Shown piece by piece: positions 1 through 6,956 of a stretch of 19,582 nt of DNA. Each line of letters starts with the position of its first letter. Within the stretch, counting starts at the first letter, position 1. Under the pieces are notes generated by a model. The model searched no databases, was not told the DNA's origin, and saw only the letters and a list, made by a program, of their open reading frames with translations. Both the position numbers and the translations under genes were made by a program. This stretch comes from an uncultured Eubacterium sp. (GTDB lineage: Bacteria; Bacillota; Clostridia; Lachnospirales; Lachnospiraceae). The stretch is taken from contig CAJUFM010000062.1 of the NCBI GenBank assembly GCA_910585745.1, forward strand, positions 1 to 19,582, in the 5' to 3' direction.

Positions 1-3
1 CAC

Positions 4-55
4 AAAAAGGGGCTGTCACTTCACGATTTTTTAATCGTTAGTGCGACAGCCCCTT
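4..55 (-). terminator. Rho-independent terminator of the first Big_2 gene
   Basis: An 11-bp perfect stem (7-17 with 45-55) continues into inner pairs (23-28 with 33-38). On the minus strand it is followed by a T-run (A-run at 4-8). It lies just after the stop codon at 78, so it ends the 78-1679 transcript. Confidence 0.9.
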
Positions 56-77
56 CCATACAAAATTTATTTATCTG

Positions 78-1679
78 TTACTTTTTCCCAATCATCTTGA
101 CCTGTTTCAAAGTGATCTTTCCGGTGTACGTACTTCCTAAAATAGTAACGTTAAGTTTTAGTTTCTTCGCGGTTTTAGGAGCTTTGTCTAGTTCGACTTT
201 TACAACACAGTCTTTTACTTTATCCGCAGGTGATTTATCTGCAAAACGGTTTGGTACATATTTATCAAATTCCACCGGATTTTTAACGTCAGTGTCCAGT
301 TTTATAGCTGTAGCAATACCGTCTTTCTCAACAGAATAAGTCGCTTCAAGTGCAGTGTACAGATTCAGGTAATCTTCCGGAAGACCATAGTCTGTCAATT
401 CAAGTTGAATCGCGTCCCTCCATGAGGCATTTTCAACGCTTACTTCTACTCCTCCTTCGGGAAGGGTGAGAACCAGATCGTCAACAGGACCTACCTTGAT
501 CGTCTTTGACGCCGTAGCAGTTGCTTTCTTCCCATCTTTCTCAACTGTTACAACAGCAGAGACAATTACCGTTCCAGTCTTGGTAGTTTTAAGAACCGCT
601 TTCACAGCCTCGACAGAATCTGTTTCAATAGTTGCGCCTTCACCTTCAACACTCCATACAACACTCTCGATGGTACCCGTATCCACAGTCACTTTCAGTT
701 CTGCAGAATTACCAACAATCACCTCTGATGGAGCAGTATCGATGGACGCATTTACAACCAATCCACCTTTTTCTGCAACAGTAAGATCCTTTTCTGCTTC
801 TGTTTCAACATCCTTACCATCTACAGTCACTGTTACCTTGGCAGTAACTTTAGTCTTTCCGGCTTTTACTCCAGTAATTGTAGCTTTTTTAGGATCAGTT
901 GCATCTTTCACTACAGTAGCAATTTCTTTGTCTGCTACAGACCAAGTTACAGCTTTCACTTGACCTTTATCTACAGACACAGTTGCTGTAGTCGTAGCTC
1001 CCTCTGAAACATTCTCCATGGTAATGCTAGCTTTTGGTGCCTCCGGTCCTGGTTTTGCTGATGTTCCTGGTTTTGCTGATGTATCCGGTTTTGCGGATGT
1101 TCCTGGTTTTGCGGATGTGTCCGGTTTTGCTGATGTATCCGGTTTTGCTGATGTATCCGGTTTTGCTGATGTATCCGGTTTTGCTGATGTTCCTGGTGCT
1201 TTGGATGTTTCCGGTGGTGTTGAAACACCTGGCTGATTTCCGCCGCCCGCCGGTGGTGTCACTGCCGGTGCCAGGCTTGGTCCAGGTACTACAGCAGGTG
1301 GTGTTGACACTGGTGCCTTGGTTGTAACTGGTGTTTTCTTCTTTACAGTTACCTTAACCGTACCAAGTTTCTTGGTTTTCTTCTTGCCTTTCTGTTTCCA
1401 GGTGTCTTTTACCGTGATGGTAGTCTTTCCGGCTTTTACTCCGGTGATCACACCCTTCTTGGACACTTTGGCAATTTTCTTCTTTTTGGATGTAAAGGTG
1501 TATTTGTGCTTTGCCTTTTTACCCGTAATGGAAATTTTCTTTTTTCCTTTGACGAAAACCGTGACTTTTTTGGTCTTCAGCTTCGTCTTTTTGGCAGCTT
1601 CACTTGTAGTGCCTGTCGCAAACGTTGTTAAAACAAGGGCACCAGCCAGCACTACCGCCATGGTCTTCCTTAATTTCAT
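78..1679 (-). CDS. Secreted Ig-like (Big_2) repeat protein, 533 aa
   Basis: The product has a Sec signal peptide (residues 1-28: KLRK basic start, hydrophobic core, cleavage probably near TSEAA). A very lysine-rich Big_2 domain follows at about 33-115, with the typical IAKVSKKGVITGVKAGKTTITV pattern split over two strands. Next comes a Pro/Thr/Ser linker (115-215) with SAKP[DG]T repeats, two more Big_2-like domains (about 215-305 and 308-398) and a C-terminal beta-rich region ending in a basic tail. No LPXTG, SLH or other anchor is seen, so it is probably secreted or held to the wall by its basic N-domain. The ATG at 1679 is preceded by a strong AAGGAGG (1690-1696). It is a tandem paralogue of 1949-4282 with an almost identical N-terminal domain. 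Binding partner unknown; a surface or adhesive role is inference. Confidence 0.88.
   Translation of the reverse strand: MKLRKTMAVVLAGALVLTTFATGTTSEAAKKTKLKTKKVTVFVKGKKKISITGKKAKHKYTFTSKKKKIAKVSKKGVITGVKAGKTTITVKDTWKQKGKKKTKKLGTVKVTVKKKTPVTTKAPVSTPPAVVPGPSLAPAVTPPAGGGNQPGVSTPPETSKAPGTSAKPDTSAKPDTSAKPDTSAKPDTSAKPGTSAKPDTSAKPGTSAKPGPEAPKASITMENVSEGATTTATVSVDKGQVKAVTWSVADKEIATVVKDATDPKKATITGVKAGKTKVTAKVTVTVDGKDVETEAEKDLTVAEKGGLVVNASIDTAPSEVIVGNSAELKVTVDTGTIESVVWSVEGEGATIETDSVEAVKAVLKTTKTGTVIVSAVVTVEKDGKKATATASKTIKVGPVDDLVLTLPEGGVEVSVENASWRDAIQLELTDYGLPEDYLNLYTALEATYSVEKDGIATAIKLDTDVKNPVEFDKYVPNRFADKSPADKVKDCVVKVELDKAPKTAKKLKLNVTILGSTYTGKITLKQVKMIGKK
1051..1212 (-). repeat. 18-bp in-frame tandem repeats (SAKP[DG]T)
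   Basis: Eight good copies plus one degenerate copy of an 18-bp unit run from 1051, each encoding SAKPDT or SAKPGT in the Pro/Thr linker. The unit is a multiple of three, so copy-number change would alter linker length without breaking the frame. Confidence 0.92.
1366..1547 (-). repeat. Long direct repeat shared with 3969-4150
   Basis: By eye, 182 bases are identical to 3969-4150 at a constant offset of 2603. The block encodes the first Big_2 domain of both paralogues. Flanking bases diverge at once, including at synonymous sites, which fits gene conversion or recent duplication of this domain. Confidence 0.9.
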
Positions 1680-1715
1680 TAGCCTAATTCCTCCTTAATA
1701 AGTTTTGCTTTAACA

Positions 1716-1744
1716 ACTATAACTAATATGAACTATTTTTGCAA
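1716..1744 (-). promoter_or_regulatory. SigA-type promoter of the first Big_2 gene
   Basis: On the minus strand a -35 TTGCAA (1739-1744), a 17-bp spacer and a -10 TATAGT (1716-1721) give a start near 1709 and a leader of about 30 nt that carries the Shine-Dalgarno sequence. Confidence 0.6.
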
Positions 1745-1751
1745 AAATAGT
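1732..1751. promoter_or_regulatory. Perfect 20-bp palindrome on the -35 element (possible operator)
   Basis: Two 10-bp arms (ACTATTTTTG and its complement) form a perfect palindrome centred on the -35 hexamer. A comparable inverted repeat lies on the promoter of the paralogous gene at 4326-4350, so a shared type of repressor site is plausible. Confidence 0.5.
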
Positions 1752-1840
1752 AATTTTGTGTCGTATAAAAATCAGCTTTTACAAAACGGGGGGAAGGGGA
1801 AATTGGCTGGAATATTGTTAAGGGGACTTTACATAAAACG

Positions 1841-1893
1841 AAAAAAGAGGAGATCTCCCCAGCCGTTTTATATGGCTACGGGAATCCCCTCTT
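1841..1893 (-). terminator. Terminator of the second Big_2 gene
   Basis: On the minus strand AAGAGGGGATTCCCGTAGCC pairs imperfectly with a downstream arm ending in CCTCTT, followed by six T. It lies 56-108 bases after the stop codon at 1949. Confidence 0.75.
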
Positions 1894-1948
1894 GCATACT
1901 AATTAAAAATAAAAACTGATTATTTTTTAATATGCACTATACTGCATA

Positions 1949-4282
1949 TTAAATATACTCAACTGTAAATTCCGTAATGGTAACTCCAGTTATATTACCG
2001 GTAGACAGACCCCAGCCTGGCATTCTGATGATTATGTTGGTACAATCCATAGTAGCCGTAAGCTCATAATTTGAAACCTCAAAGTCTCCGAGCTTAAACC
2101 CTGGAACGTTTTCCACAAGCTCTGCCCAAGTATTACTTCCTCCTTTGGTTTTATCATCAGCCGGAGTAGTGTACACACGAAAACCAGCAGAACCCTTTTC
2201 CAAAGAACCTTTGATCGACATTCTCAACTTCTCGCCGTTTTTCAGAGGATACGGAAGAGTATAAACTACTGCGCCAGCTACACTGTCAATTTTAATACCT
2301 TCAGTGCCAACGTTCGATACAGTTCCGCCCTGTATCACTTCATAATCTCTCAAGTTAAGCTTCTTTGGATCATTCTTATAGCCTGACCTTACCTCCAGTT
2401 TGACTTCTTTCTCTCCAATTACTGTGCCGTCTTTTTTAATTTTTACTGTAATAGTAACTTCACCTGAACCAATTCCTGTAACAATTCCATTTCTCTGATC
2501 CTGAGGATCAGCAGCTACTGTTGCCTTTGTTTCATCATCTGATACCCACTCAATGGAAGTAAAGTCAGCTTCATCAACCTCAACTTGAATCGTTGCCGTC
2601 TTATCTTTCTCCACTGCTCCAGGGGCATGTATTGTGTAAGCCAGATCATTCGTTGGTGTAACAAGAATCTTCTCTAGTGTAACCTCTGCGATGCCTTCGG
2701 TTTCCTGTGCGAGCTGCCCCGCCACACTCTTGATTGTAGCATAATTGTTGGTGAAATAAATATCATCTCTTTCCATTTTCGCCGTACCTGCTACCACTCC
2801 TGTTGCCCAGTCTTTCGTCCGAAGTACACTTACTTCCTGAATCTTATGTGGGTTATTATCGACTTCCGCTAAAACTTTAGGACAAAGTGATAGTTTAACT
2901 GCTGTAGTCTTATCATCACTGTCACCAGACTTTACCGAAAATACTACATCTACAAGATCTGTCTTTTTAATCTGAATCTCCGTATCAAGTGGAATAACCG
3001 CCCAGTCTGCCGAGTTGCATGTAAGCTTTTTACCAATATTATAAGTGATCGGAGTCACATGGATGATAATTTCTTTGGTATCTGTCGCTTCCTTCTTATC
3101 TTTGTGGGCTTTCACCGTAACAGAAAGGGTTACATCTCCTATTTCCTTAGCATGAACCGTGACAAGTTTCTTTTCAACTGAAGAGGTATCGATCGTCGCC
3201 GCAGTGCCTTTTATTCCCCACTCAATGCTGTCGATGATAACACCTTCTTCATCTCCTACATCAACCTTTACTGACATCTCAGCAGATCTCGTTATCTCAA
3301 GCTCTGTCGTAGCAGATTCGATCGTTGCATTGATAACAAGTGCATCCTTCGCAGAAACATGGATTGTCCCCTCTGCTTTTACGGTAAAGTTTTCCCCCTC
3401 TACCGTCACCTTCACTTCTGCTGTGACTTTTGTCTCGCCTTCTGCCACACCAGTGATCGTAGCCTTCTTCAGATCGTCTTTATCTTGAGTAGCCGTGGCA
3501 ATGGCAGTGTCTCCTACAGACCACTTCACTTCCGACACATTACCAGCACTAACTTTCACCGTAGCAGTGGTAGTCTCCTCTGCTCTAATGTTCGTTGCAG
3601 TAATTTTCATCTCAGCTGTCGGTTCTTTGATCTCTGGTTTAGATGATGTTCCCGGTTTTGAGGATGTTCCCGGCTCTGCGGATGTCCCTGGCTCTGCGGA
3701 TGTCCCTGGCTCTGCGGATGTACCCGGTTCTGCAGATGTACCCGGTTCTGCAGATGTTCCTGGTTCTGCAGATGTTCCTGGCTCTGCGGACGTTCCTGGT
3801 TTTGAGGATGTTTGCGGTGGTGTTGAAACACCCGGCTGATTTCCGCCGCCACTCGGTGGAGTCACTGCCGGGGCCTGGCTTGGTCCAGGTACTACAGCCG
3901 GCGGTGTTACCGCTGGTGCCTTTGTCTTAACTGGTGCCTTCTTCTTTACAGTTACCTTAACCGTACCGAGTTTCTTGGTTTTCTTCTTGCCTTTCTGTTT
4001 CCAGGTGTCTTTTACCGTGATGGTAGTCTTTCCGGCTTTTACTCCGGTGATCACACCCTTCTTGGACACTTTGGCAATTTTCTTCTTTTTGGATGTAAAG
4101 GTGTATTTGTGCTTTGCCTTTTTACCCGTAATGGAAATTTTCTTTTTTCCCTTAACAAAGATGGAGACTTTTTTCGTCTTCAGCTTCGTCTTTTTGGCAG
4201 CTTCACTAGTAGTACCCGTTACGGCAGTAGTTAAAACAAGAGTACCAGCCAGTGCCAGCGCCATGGCTTTTTTTAATTTCAT
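1949..4282 (-). CDS. Secreted multi-domain Ig-like (Big_2) protein, 777 aa
   Basis: A longer paralogue of the gene at 78-1679. Signal peptide at 1-28, lysine-rich Big_2 domain at about 33-115 (nearly identical to the paralogue), and a Pro/Thr linker with SAEPGT/SSKPGT repeats at about 150-220. Two Big_2-like domains follow (about 222-315 and 318-412), then a beta-rich region (415-545) distantly like the paralogue's C-terminus. It then adds a further Big_2 domain (about 553-637, with VTGIGSGEVTITV) and a C-terminal domain of about 140 residues that looks like a carbohydrate-binding-module-type jelly roll (Trp/aromatic-rich, FRVYTT, IIIRMPGWG). That last assignment is tentative. No cell-wall anchor is seen. 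The ATG at 4282 has AAAGGAGGG (4292-4300) in front. Probably a secreted or surface binding protein, ligand unknown. Confidence 0.87.
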   Translation of the reverse strand: MKLKKAMALALAGTLVLTTAVTGTTSEAAKKTKLKTKKVSIFVKGKKKISITGKKAKHKYTFTSKKKKIAKVSKKGVITGVKAGKTTITVKDTWKQKGKKKTKKLGTVKVTVKKKAPVKTKAPAVTPPAVVPGPSQAPAVTPPSGGGNQPGVSTPPQTSSKPGTSAEPGTSAEPGTSAEPGTSAEPGTSAEPGTSAEPGTSAEPGTSSKPGTSSKPEIKEPTAEMKITATNIRAEETTTATVKVSAGNVSEVKWSVGDTAIATATQDKDDLKKATITGVAEGETKVTAEVKVTVEGENFTVKAEGTIHVSAKDALVINATIESATTELEITRSAEMSVKVDVGDEEGVIIDSIEWGIKGTAATIDTSSVEKKLVTVHAKEIGDVTLSVTVKAHKDKKEATDTKEIIIHVTPITYNIGKKLTCNSADWAVIPLDTEIQIKKTDLVDVVFSVKSGDSDDKTTAVKLSLCPKVLAEVDNNPHKIQEVSVLRTKDWATGVVAGTAKMERDDIYFTNNYATIKSVAGQLAQETEGIAEVTLEKILVTPTNDLAYTIHAPGAVEKDKTATIQVEVDEADFTSIEWVSDDETKATVAADPQDQRNGIVTGIGSGEVTITVKIKKDGTVIGEKEVKLEVRSGYKNDPKKLNLRDYEVIQGGTVSNVGTEGIKIDSVAGAVVYTLPYPLKNGEKLRMSIKGSLEKGSAGFRVYTTPADDKTKGGSNTWAELVENVPGFKLGDFEVSNYELTATMDCTNIIIRMPGWGLSTGNITGVTITEFTVEYI
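3636..3815 (-). repeat. 18-bp in-frame tandem repeats (SAEPGT/SSKPGT)
   Basis: Ten consecutive 18-bp units encode seven SAEP and three SSKP-type motifs. The unit corresponds in position and length to the SAKPDT repeats of the neighbouring paralogue, but the consensus differs, so the arrays have been homogenised separately. Confidence 0.92.
3969..4150 (-). repeat. Partner copy of the 182-bp identical block
   Basis: Identical by eye to 1366-1547; it encodes the first Big_2 domain. See that entry. Confidence 0.9.
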
Positions 4283-4320
4283 TAGCCTAAACCCTCCTTT
4301 TAGTGATATGTTTTAATCTA

Positions 4321-4349
4321 ATTATATTGCTTTTTCGCAGAAAAAGCAA
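4321..4349 (-). promoter_or_regulatory. SigA-type promoter of the 777-aa Big_2 gene
   Basis: On the minus strand TTGCTT (4344-4349), a 17-bp spacer and a perfect TATAAT (4321-4326) place the start near 4314, leaving about 32 nt of leader with the Shine-Dalgarno sequence. Confidence 0.7.
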
Positions 4350-4350
4350 T
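4326..4350. promoter_or_regulatory. 11-bp inverted repeat across the promoter (possible operator)
   Basis: ATTGCTTTTTC (4326-4336) and GAAAAAGCAAT (4340-4350) are perfect inverted arms around a 3-base centre. One arm contains the -35 and the other touches the last base of the -10, so a bound dimer would block polymerase. Compare the palindrome at 1732-1751. Confidence 0.5.
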
Positions 4351-4620
4351 AACTACTTGTATCTTTTTCAAAATATAATTTTGATACAAAATGCACGGAA
4401 CACATAAGAGATATTGCCAGCACACAAGGCTTCACAAACATGACCCTTTTGTTAATATTTGACTTTATTTGAAAAAAATTTTTGTATTCAGGACGTTTAC
4501 AGGTACATTACCATAGCAAAAACAATGCAGGCCAAAGTTTAGCCCTTCTTACATAGTATTGGGAGGGGGGGATAAATCCTTTGCGTCCGTGCATACTATG
4601 GTAATGAGATGACAAAAGAG
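4351..4620. other. Structured intergenic region between divergent promoters
   Basis: No credible gene is seen. It contains CATTACCATAG (4506-4516) and its exact complement at 4596-4606. A competing 8-bp pair, CATAGTAT (4552-4559) and ATACTATG (4593-4600), shares the right-hand arm. A G-run (4561-4570) sits between the arms. It lies upstream of both flanking promoters, so it is either a protein-binding region or part of a separate transcript; neither can be shown from sequence. Confidence 0.4.
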
Positions 4621-4649
4621 TTGACGAAATAGATATATTATTGTAGACT
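4621..4649 (+). promoter_or_regulatory. Promoter of the toxin-antitoxin operon
   Basis: TTGACG (4621-4626), a 17-bp spacer and TAGACT (4644-4649) resemble a SigA promoter. The transcript would begin near 4656 and carry a leader of about 85 nt before the antitoxin ATG. Confidence 0.55.
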
Positions 4650-4698
4650 GTTTTTAATGATCTCGTCGTAGTGACTGTGTTGCTATGACCTGAGTGGG

Positions 4699-4719
4699 GA
4701 CTCCTGCGGGAGTCTTTTT
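4699..4719 (+). terminator. Leader hairpin with T-run ahead of the antitoxin
   Basis: GACTCC (4699-4704) pairs with GGAGTC (4709-4714) and is followed directly by five T (4715-4719). It lies between the predicted promoter and the antitoxin Shine-Dalgarno sequence. It may be an attenuator of the operon or the end of a small RNA of about 64 nt; the stem is only 6 bp. Confidence 0.5.
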
Positions 4720-4741
4720 CTGAAAAAGGGGGGATTTTGTT

Positions 4742-4945
4742 ATGAGTGATAAAGAGAGAGCAATACAATTGTTAGAACAGATACCTGAAAGCAAAATGTA
4801 TTATGTTTTGGGCTTTTTGGAAGGAGTAGCAGTGCCGGATGAGATGCCGAATGAAGAGACGCGGGAAGCAATGCGGGAATTAGAAAATGGTGGCGGTGAA
4901 TGCTTTGATACCCTTGATGGATTATGGAATAGTCTGGAGGGATAA
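4742..4945 (+). CDS. RelB-like antitoxin of a type II toxin-antitoxin pair, 67 aa
   Basis: A small acidic protein directly upstream of a YafQ-type toxin, so its role is neutralising that toxin and probably autorepressing the operon. The first 30 residues (ERAIQLLEQIPESKMYYVLG) form an amphipathic helical segment likely to dimerise. The acidic C-terminal half (NEETREAMRELENGG, ending DTLDGLWNSLEG) would wrap the toxin. No clear ribbon-helix-helix motif is visible, so DNA binding is unproven. The ATG at 4742 has AAGGGGGGA (4726-4734) in front. The call rests mostly on context; the family is poorly conserved. Confidence 0.78.
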   Translation: MSDKERAIQLLEQIPESKMYYVLGFLEGVAVPDEMPNEETREAMRELENGGGECFDTLDGLWNSLEG

Positions 4946-4947
4946 CA

Positions 4948-5220
4948 GTGTTAAAAGTTAAGAATTCCGGGCAATTTAAAAAAGACTACAAGAGGTGTAT
5001 TAAACGTGGACTTGACATGGATCTATTGAAATCAATCGTATCCATTCTTGCAATACCAGACAAATTGCAACCCCAAAATAAGGATCATACTTTAGCAGGA
5101 AATTATGCTGGTTTCAGAGAATGCCATATAATGCCGGACTGGTTACTCATTTACCGTTACAAAGGAGAATATCTGGAACTTACCAGAACAGGTACGCATT
5201 CAGATCTGTTTCAGAGATAG
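4948..5220 (+). CDS. YafQ-family mRNA interferase toxin, 90 aa
   Basis: A RelE-superfamily, YafQ-type ribosome-dependent endoribonuclease. The known E. coli YafQ active-site set H50, H63, D67, W68 and H87 is matched at a constant offset by H47, H60, D64, W65 and H84 here, in the motifs KDHTLAGNY, ECHIMPDWLLIY and RTGTHSDLF. Length is normal for the family, so the toxin looks intact and active. It starts at a GTG two bases after the antitoxin stop, with GGAGGG (4937-4941 region) inside the antitoxin 3' end. This implies translational coupling, with antitoxin made first. A 20-bp hairpin at 5240-5284 closes the operon. Confidence 0.93.
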   Translation: MLKVKNSGQFKKDYKRCIKRGLDMDLLKSIVSILAIPDKLQPQNKDHTLAGNYAGFRECHIMPDWLLIYRYKGEYLELTRTGTHSDLFQR

Positions 5221-5239
5221 CCAAAGAAAATCTTGAATA

Positions 5240-5284
5240 GGGGGGCAGTCCTCAAGTCATGAAATGACTTGAGGACTGCCCCCC
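5240..5284. terminator. Strong hairpin terminator between convergent genes
   Basis: A perfect 20-bp stem (5240-5259 with 5265-5284) encloses a 5-base loop. On the plus strand GCATTTTCTT follows. It separates the toxin operon from the convergent Rpn-like gene (stop at 5305) and may serve both, though the minus-strand side lacks an immediate T-run. Confidence 0.82.
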
Positions 5285-5304
5285 GCATTTTCTTAATATG
5301 ATCA

Positions 5305-6273
5305 CTACGACATCTGGATCCCGCATTCCTTCATCAGTTTTCTCTGAAAATCGTAATCCCTGGAAGAACGCAACAGCTCTTCCGCCCTCCCCTCTTTTAC
5401 CATGACATAGATCAGCTCATTCATTGCTGCAATTCCCTGGGCAGTTCCTTCTGCTCTCGCTTCTTCCTCCCACTGCTGTAATGCCAGACACATATCTATC
5501 CCCTCCTTTGTCCGATATTCTTCCCTGTCTATTTTAAGATCCATCGTACCATATACACTCAGCACATCAAAGGCATCTTCCTGAAGGTGCCGGAATCCTT
5601 CATTTTCTTCCACATAGTTCCTCAGCTGTGCTCTATCTCCCCTAAGTCTGAGGAAACCAAATACTTCCCGCAGATCACTCTGGAAAACATCGCAGGTTTC
5701 CAGATCGTAAATATTGACCAGGTTCACCCGGAACTCGTTGCAGAGCGGAGCAAAGTACCTGCTGATCTTTCCGGTTTTCTCACTGATTCCTGTGATATCA
5801 CTTAGACGGCTGCTGCCGGACCATTTCTTTTCACCGAGGTAGATCCCGATGGTCACGACAGGAAACAGGCGGTCTGAGACAGAAAATCCAGCCAGATATT
5901 CATCTGAACACAGATCCCTGTTCTTCCGGTGCGCTTTCATGTTCTCCTTATACTGCCTGTCGTATTGGACAGACTCGTAATTCATATATTTAACCGGCAG
6001 GGCATAGTGCGGCGAATCCTCTGGTTCCAGGCTGAGGATATATTTCTCATCCTCGTGCTGCCAGAGCTTTACCGTGTCACGGATGAATTCATTGTAACTG
6101 TTCTTATCTGGCTGTCTTCCCCACAGCTTTGAATCCAGCGGTACCAGATCCTCCGGAAAAACCACTTGCTCTCCCTGGAATACCACCCCGTTGAAAAAAT
6201 CCGCAAACCGCTCTTCCTGTGATATGTAATCGTTCCACACAATATTTTTCTTCCCCAAACATTCACTTCCCAT
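5305..6273 (-). CDS. Rpn-family (PD-(D/E)XK-like) nuclease/putative transposase, 322 aa
   Basis: It resembles the Lachnospiraceae branch of the Rpn (recombination-promoting nuclease) family. An N-terminal ERFADFFNGVVFQGEQV motif (about 21-38) is followed by YILSLEPEDSPHYALPVKYM (about 88-107) and a Y-rich helix (YESVQYDRQY). In relatives the second motif normally reads with a Glu-Asn-Gln core; here that core is Glu-Pro-Glu, so the catalytic site may be altered. The C-terminal third is acidic and helical. The gene stands alone, with its own promoter at 6279-6306. The predicted start of transcription falls on the first ATG, which has no Shine-Dalgarno sequence. An in-frame GTG at codon 12 (6238-6240) is an alternative start. 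Family call likely, activity uncertain. Confidence 0.72.
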   Translation of the reverse strand: MGSECLGKKNIVWNDYISQEERFADFFNGVVFQGEQVVFPEDLVPLDSKLWGRQPDKNSYNEFIRDTVKLWQHEDEKYILSLEPEDSPHYALPVKYMNYESVQYDRQYKENMKAHRKNRDLCSDEYLAGFSVSDRLFPVVTIGIYLGEKKWSGSSRLSDITGISEKTGKISRYFAPLCNEFRVNLVNIYDLETCDVFQSDLREVFGFLRLRGDRAQLRNYVEENEGFRHLQEDAFDVLSVYGTMDLKIDREEYRTKEGIDMCLALQQWEEEARAEGTAQGIAAMNELIYVMVKEGRAEELLRSSRDYDFQRKLMKECGIQMS

Positions 6274-6278
6274 CTTTA

Positions 6279-6306
6279 ATTATACTATTCAATTTAGTTT
6301 TGTCAA
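6279..6306 (-). promoter_or_regulatory. Consensus promoter of the Rpn-like gene
   Basis: TTGACA (6301-6306) and TATAAT (6279-6284), both perfect, are separated by 16 bp on the minus strand. The -10 ends only six bases before the first ATG at 6273, so the mRNA would be leaderless if that ATG is used. Confidence 0.75.
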
Positions 6307-6480
6307 GCCTGGAATGCATACGAAATGTATAAAGATAATAGAAAATCTATGCATAAAGCATACCATAAAAAGCTGCTTGTTTCAACTGTTTTTACTAATT
6401 ATACAATTTATCCTAAATTATCAAACAAAACAGTTAACTTCAAAATGCCACTAACTATTCCAACAAAAGAAGGATAACTT

Positions 6481-6509
6481 TTGACTTTGAATTGACATGC
6501 AGATATGAT
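6481..6509 (+). promoter_or_regulatory. Promoter of the NusG_II / Gx-transporter operon
   Basis: TTGACT (6481-6486), a 17-bp spacer and TATGAT (6504-6509). The start near 6516 gives a leader of about 54 nt before the ATG at 6570. The preceding stretch (6307-6480) is AT-rich and non-coding and carries a 9-bp inverted repeat, 6384-6392 with 6427-6435. Confidence 0.65.
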
Positions 6510-6569
6510 ATACTAATTCAAAGATGTCAAGACTGGGATCATTGGTGTACACCAGAAACGGGGGAACAT

Positions 6570-6956
6570 ATGAATTTACCAAAAACAGATATTATTTTTC
6601 TGGCCATACTGATCACTATTGGTCTTCTTTTGACAGTATTGATCTATTTTCCCCGCAGCTCTGCCGGAACCTATGTGGAGATCCGGGTAGACGGAAAAAA
6701 GGCCGCTGCATATTCCCTTTCCGCAGACCGCAGAGAAACGCTGCACTCTGCCTCCGGCGAAAATACGATCATCATAAAGGACGGAACCGTATCCATGGCC
6801 GCTGCTGACTGTCCAGACAAAGTCTGTGTCAGCATGAGGCGCATTTCCCGTTCCGGCGAGACCATCGTATGCCTTCCCCACAAACTTGTATTGGAAATCA
6901 GAAGCGGTGAAAGTGAGACGTCTCCGCTGGATGCTGTTACAGGAGGTGCACCATGA
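6570..6956 (+). CDS. NusG domain II-containing membrane-anchored protein, 128 aa
   Basis: One N-terminal transmembrane helix (about 7-27) is followed by an extracytoplasmic beta-domain with YVEIRVDGK (35-43). It has the family Cys pair C81-x4-C86 (CPDKVC) and CLPHKL (101-106). This matches the NusG_II family (PF07009), whose domain is named for similarity to NusG domain II and is not a transcription factor here. The longer frame from a TTG at 6492 overlaps the promoter, so the ATG at 6570 with upstream GGGGGAA is chosen. Its stop overlaps the next gene's ATG (ATGA), so the two are co-translated. Such pairs sit next to ApbE/FMN-transfer genes in other Firmicutes; none is seen here. Biochemical role unknown. 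Confidence 0.85.
   Translation: MNLPKTDIIFLAILITIGLLLTVLIYFPRSSAGTYVEIRVDGKKAAAYSLSADRRETLHSASGENTIIIKDGTVSMAAADCPDKVCVSMRRISRSGETIVCLPHKLVLEIRSGESETSPLDAVTGGAP

Noticed and set aside
1051..1212. CRISPR-like or satellite repeat
   Set aside because: Units are contiguous 18-mers without spacers and encode the Pro/Thr linker.
971..1236. Several long frames on both strands across the 18-bp repeats (also 3607-3852)
   Set aside because: They are low-complexity shadows of the in-frame SAKPDT/SAEPGT repeats of the two Big_2 genes, with no ribosome binding site or sensible domain.
4508..4768. Minus-strand 86-aa frame
   Set aside because: No ribosome binding site, composition not protein-like, and it crosses the toxin-antitoxin promoter and start.
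5240..5284. Transposon end or attachment site near the toxin-antitoxin pair
   Set aside because: The perfect hairpin sits just after a stop between convergent genes and is best explained as a terminator; no matching copy or duplication was found at the other side.
6384..6435. 9-bp inverted repeat as a terminator or operator
   Set aside because: AT-rich arms with a 34-base loop in an AT-rich spacer; likely chance.
6492..6569. N-terminal extension of the NusG_II gene from a TTG
   Set aside because: It overlaps the -10 element of the gene's own promoter and would place residues before the transmembrane helix; the ATG at 6570 has a good ribosome binding site.
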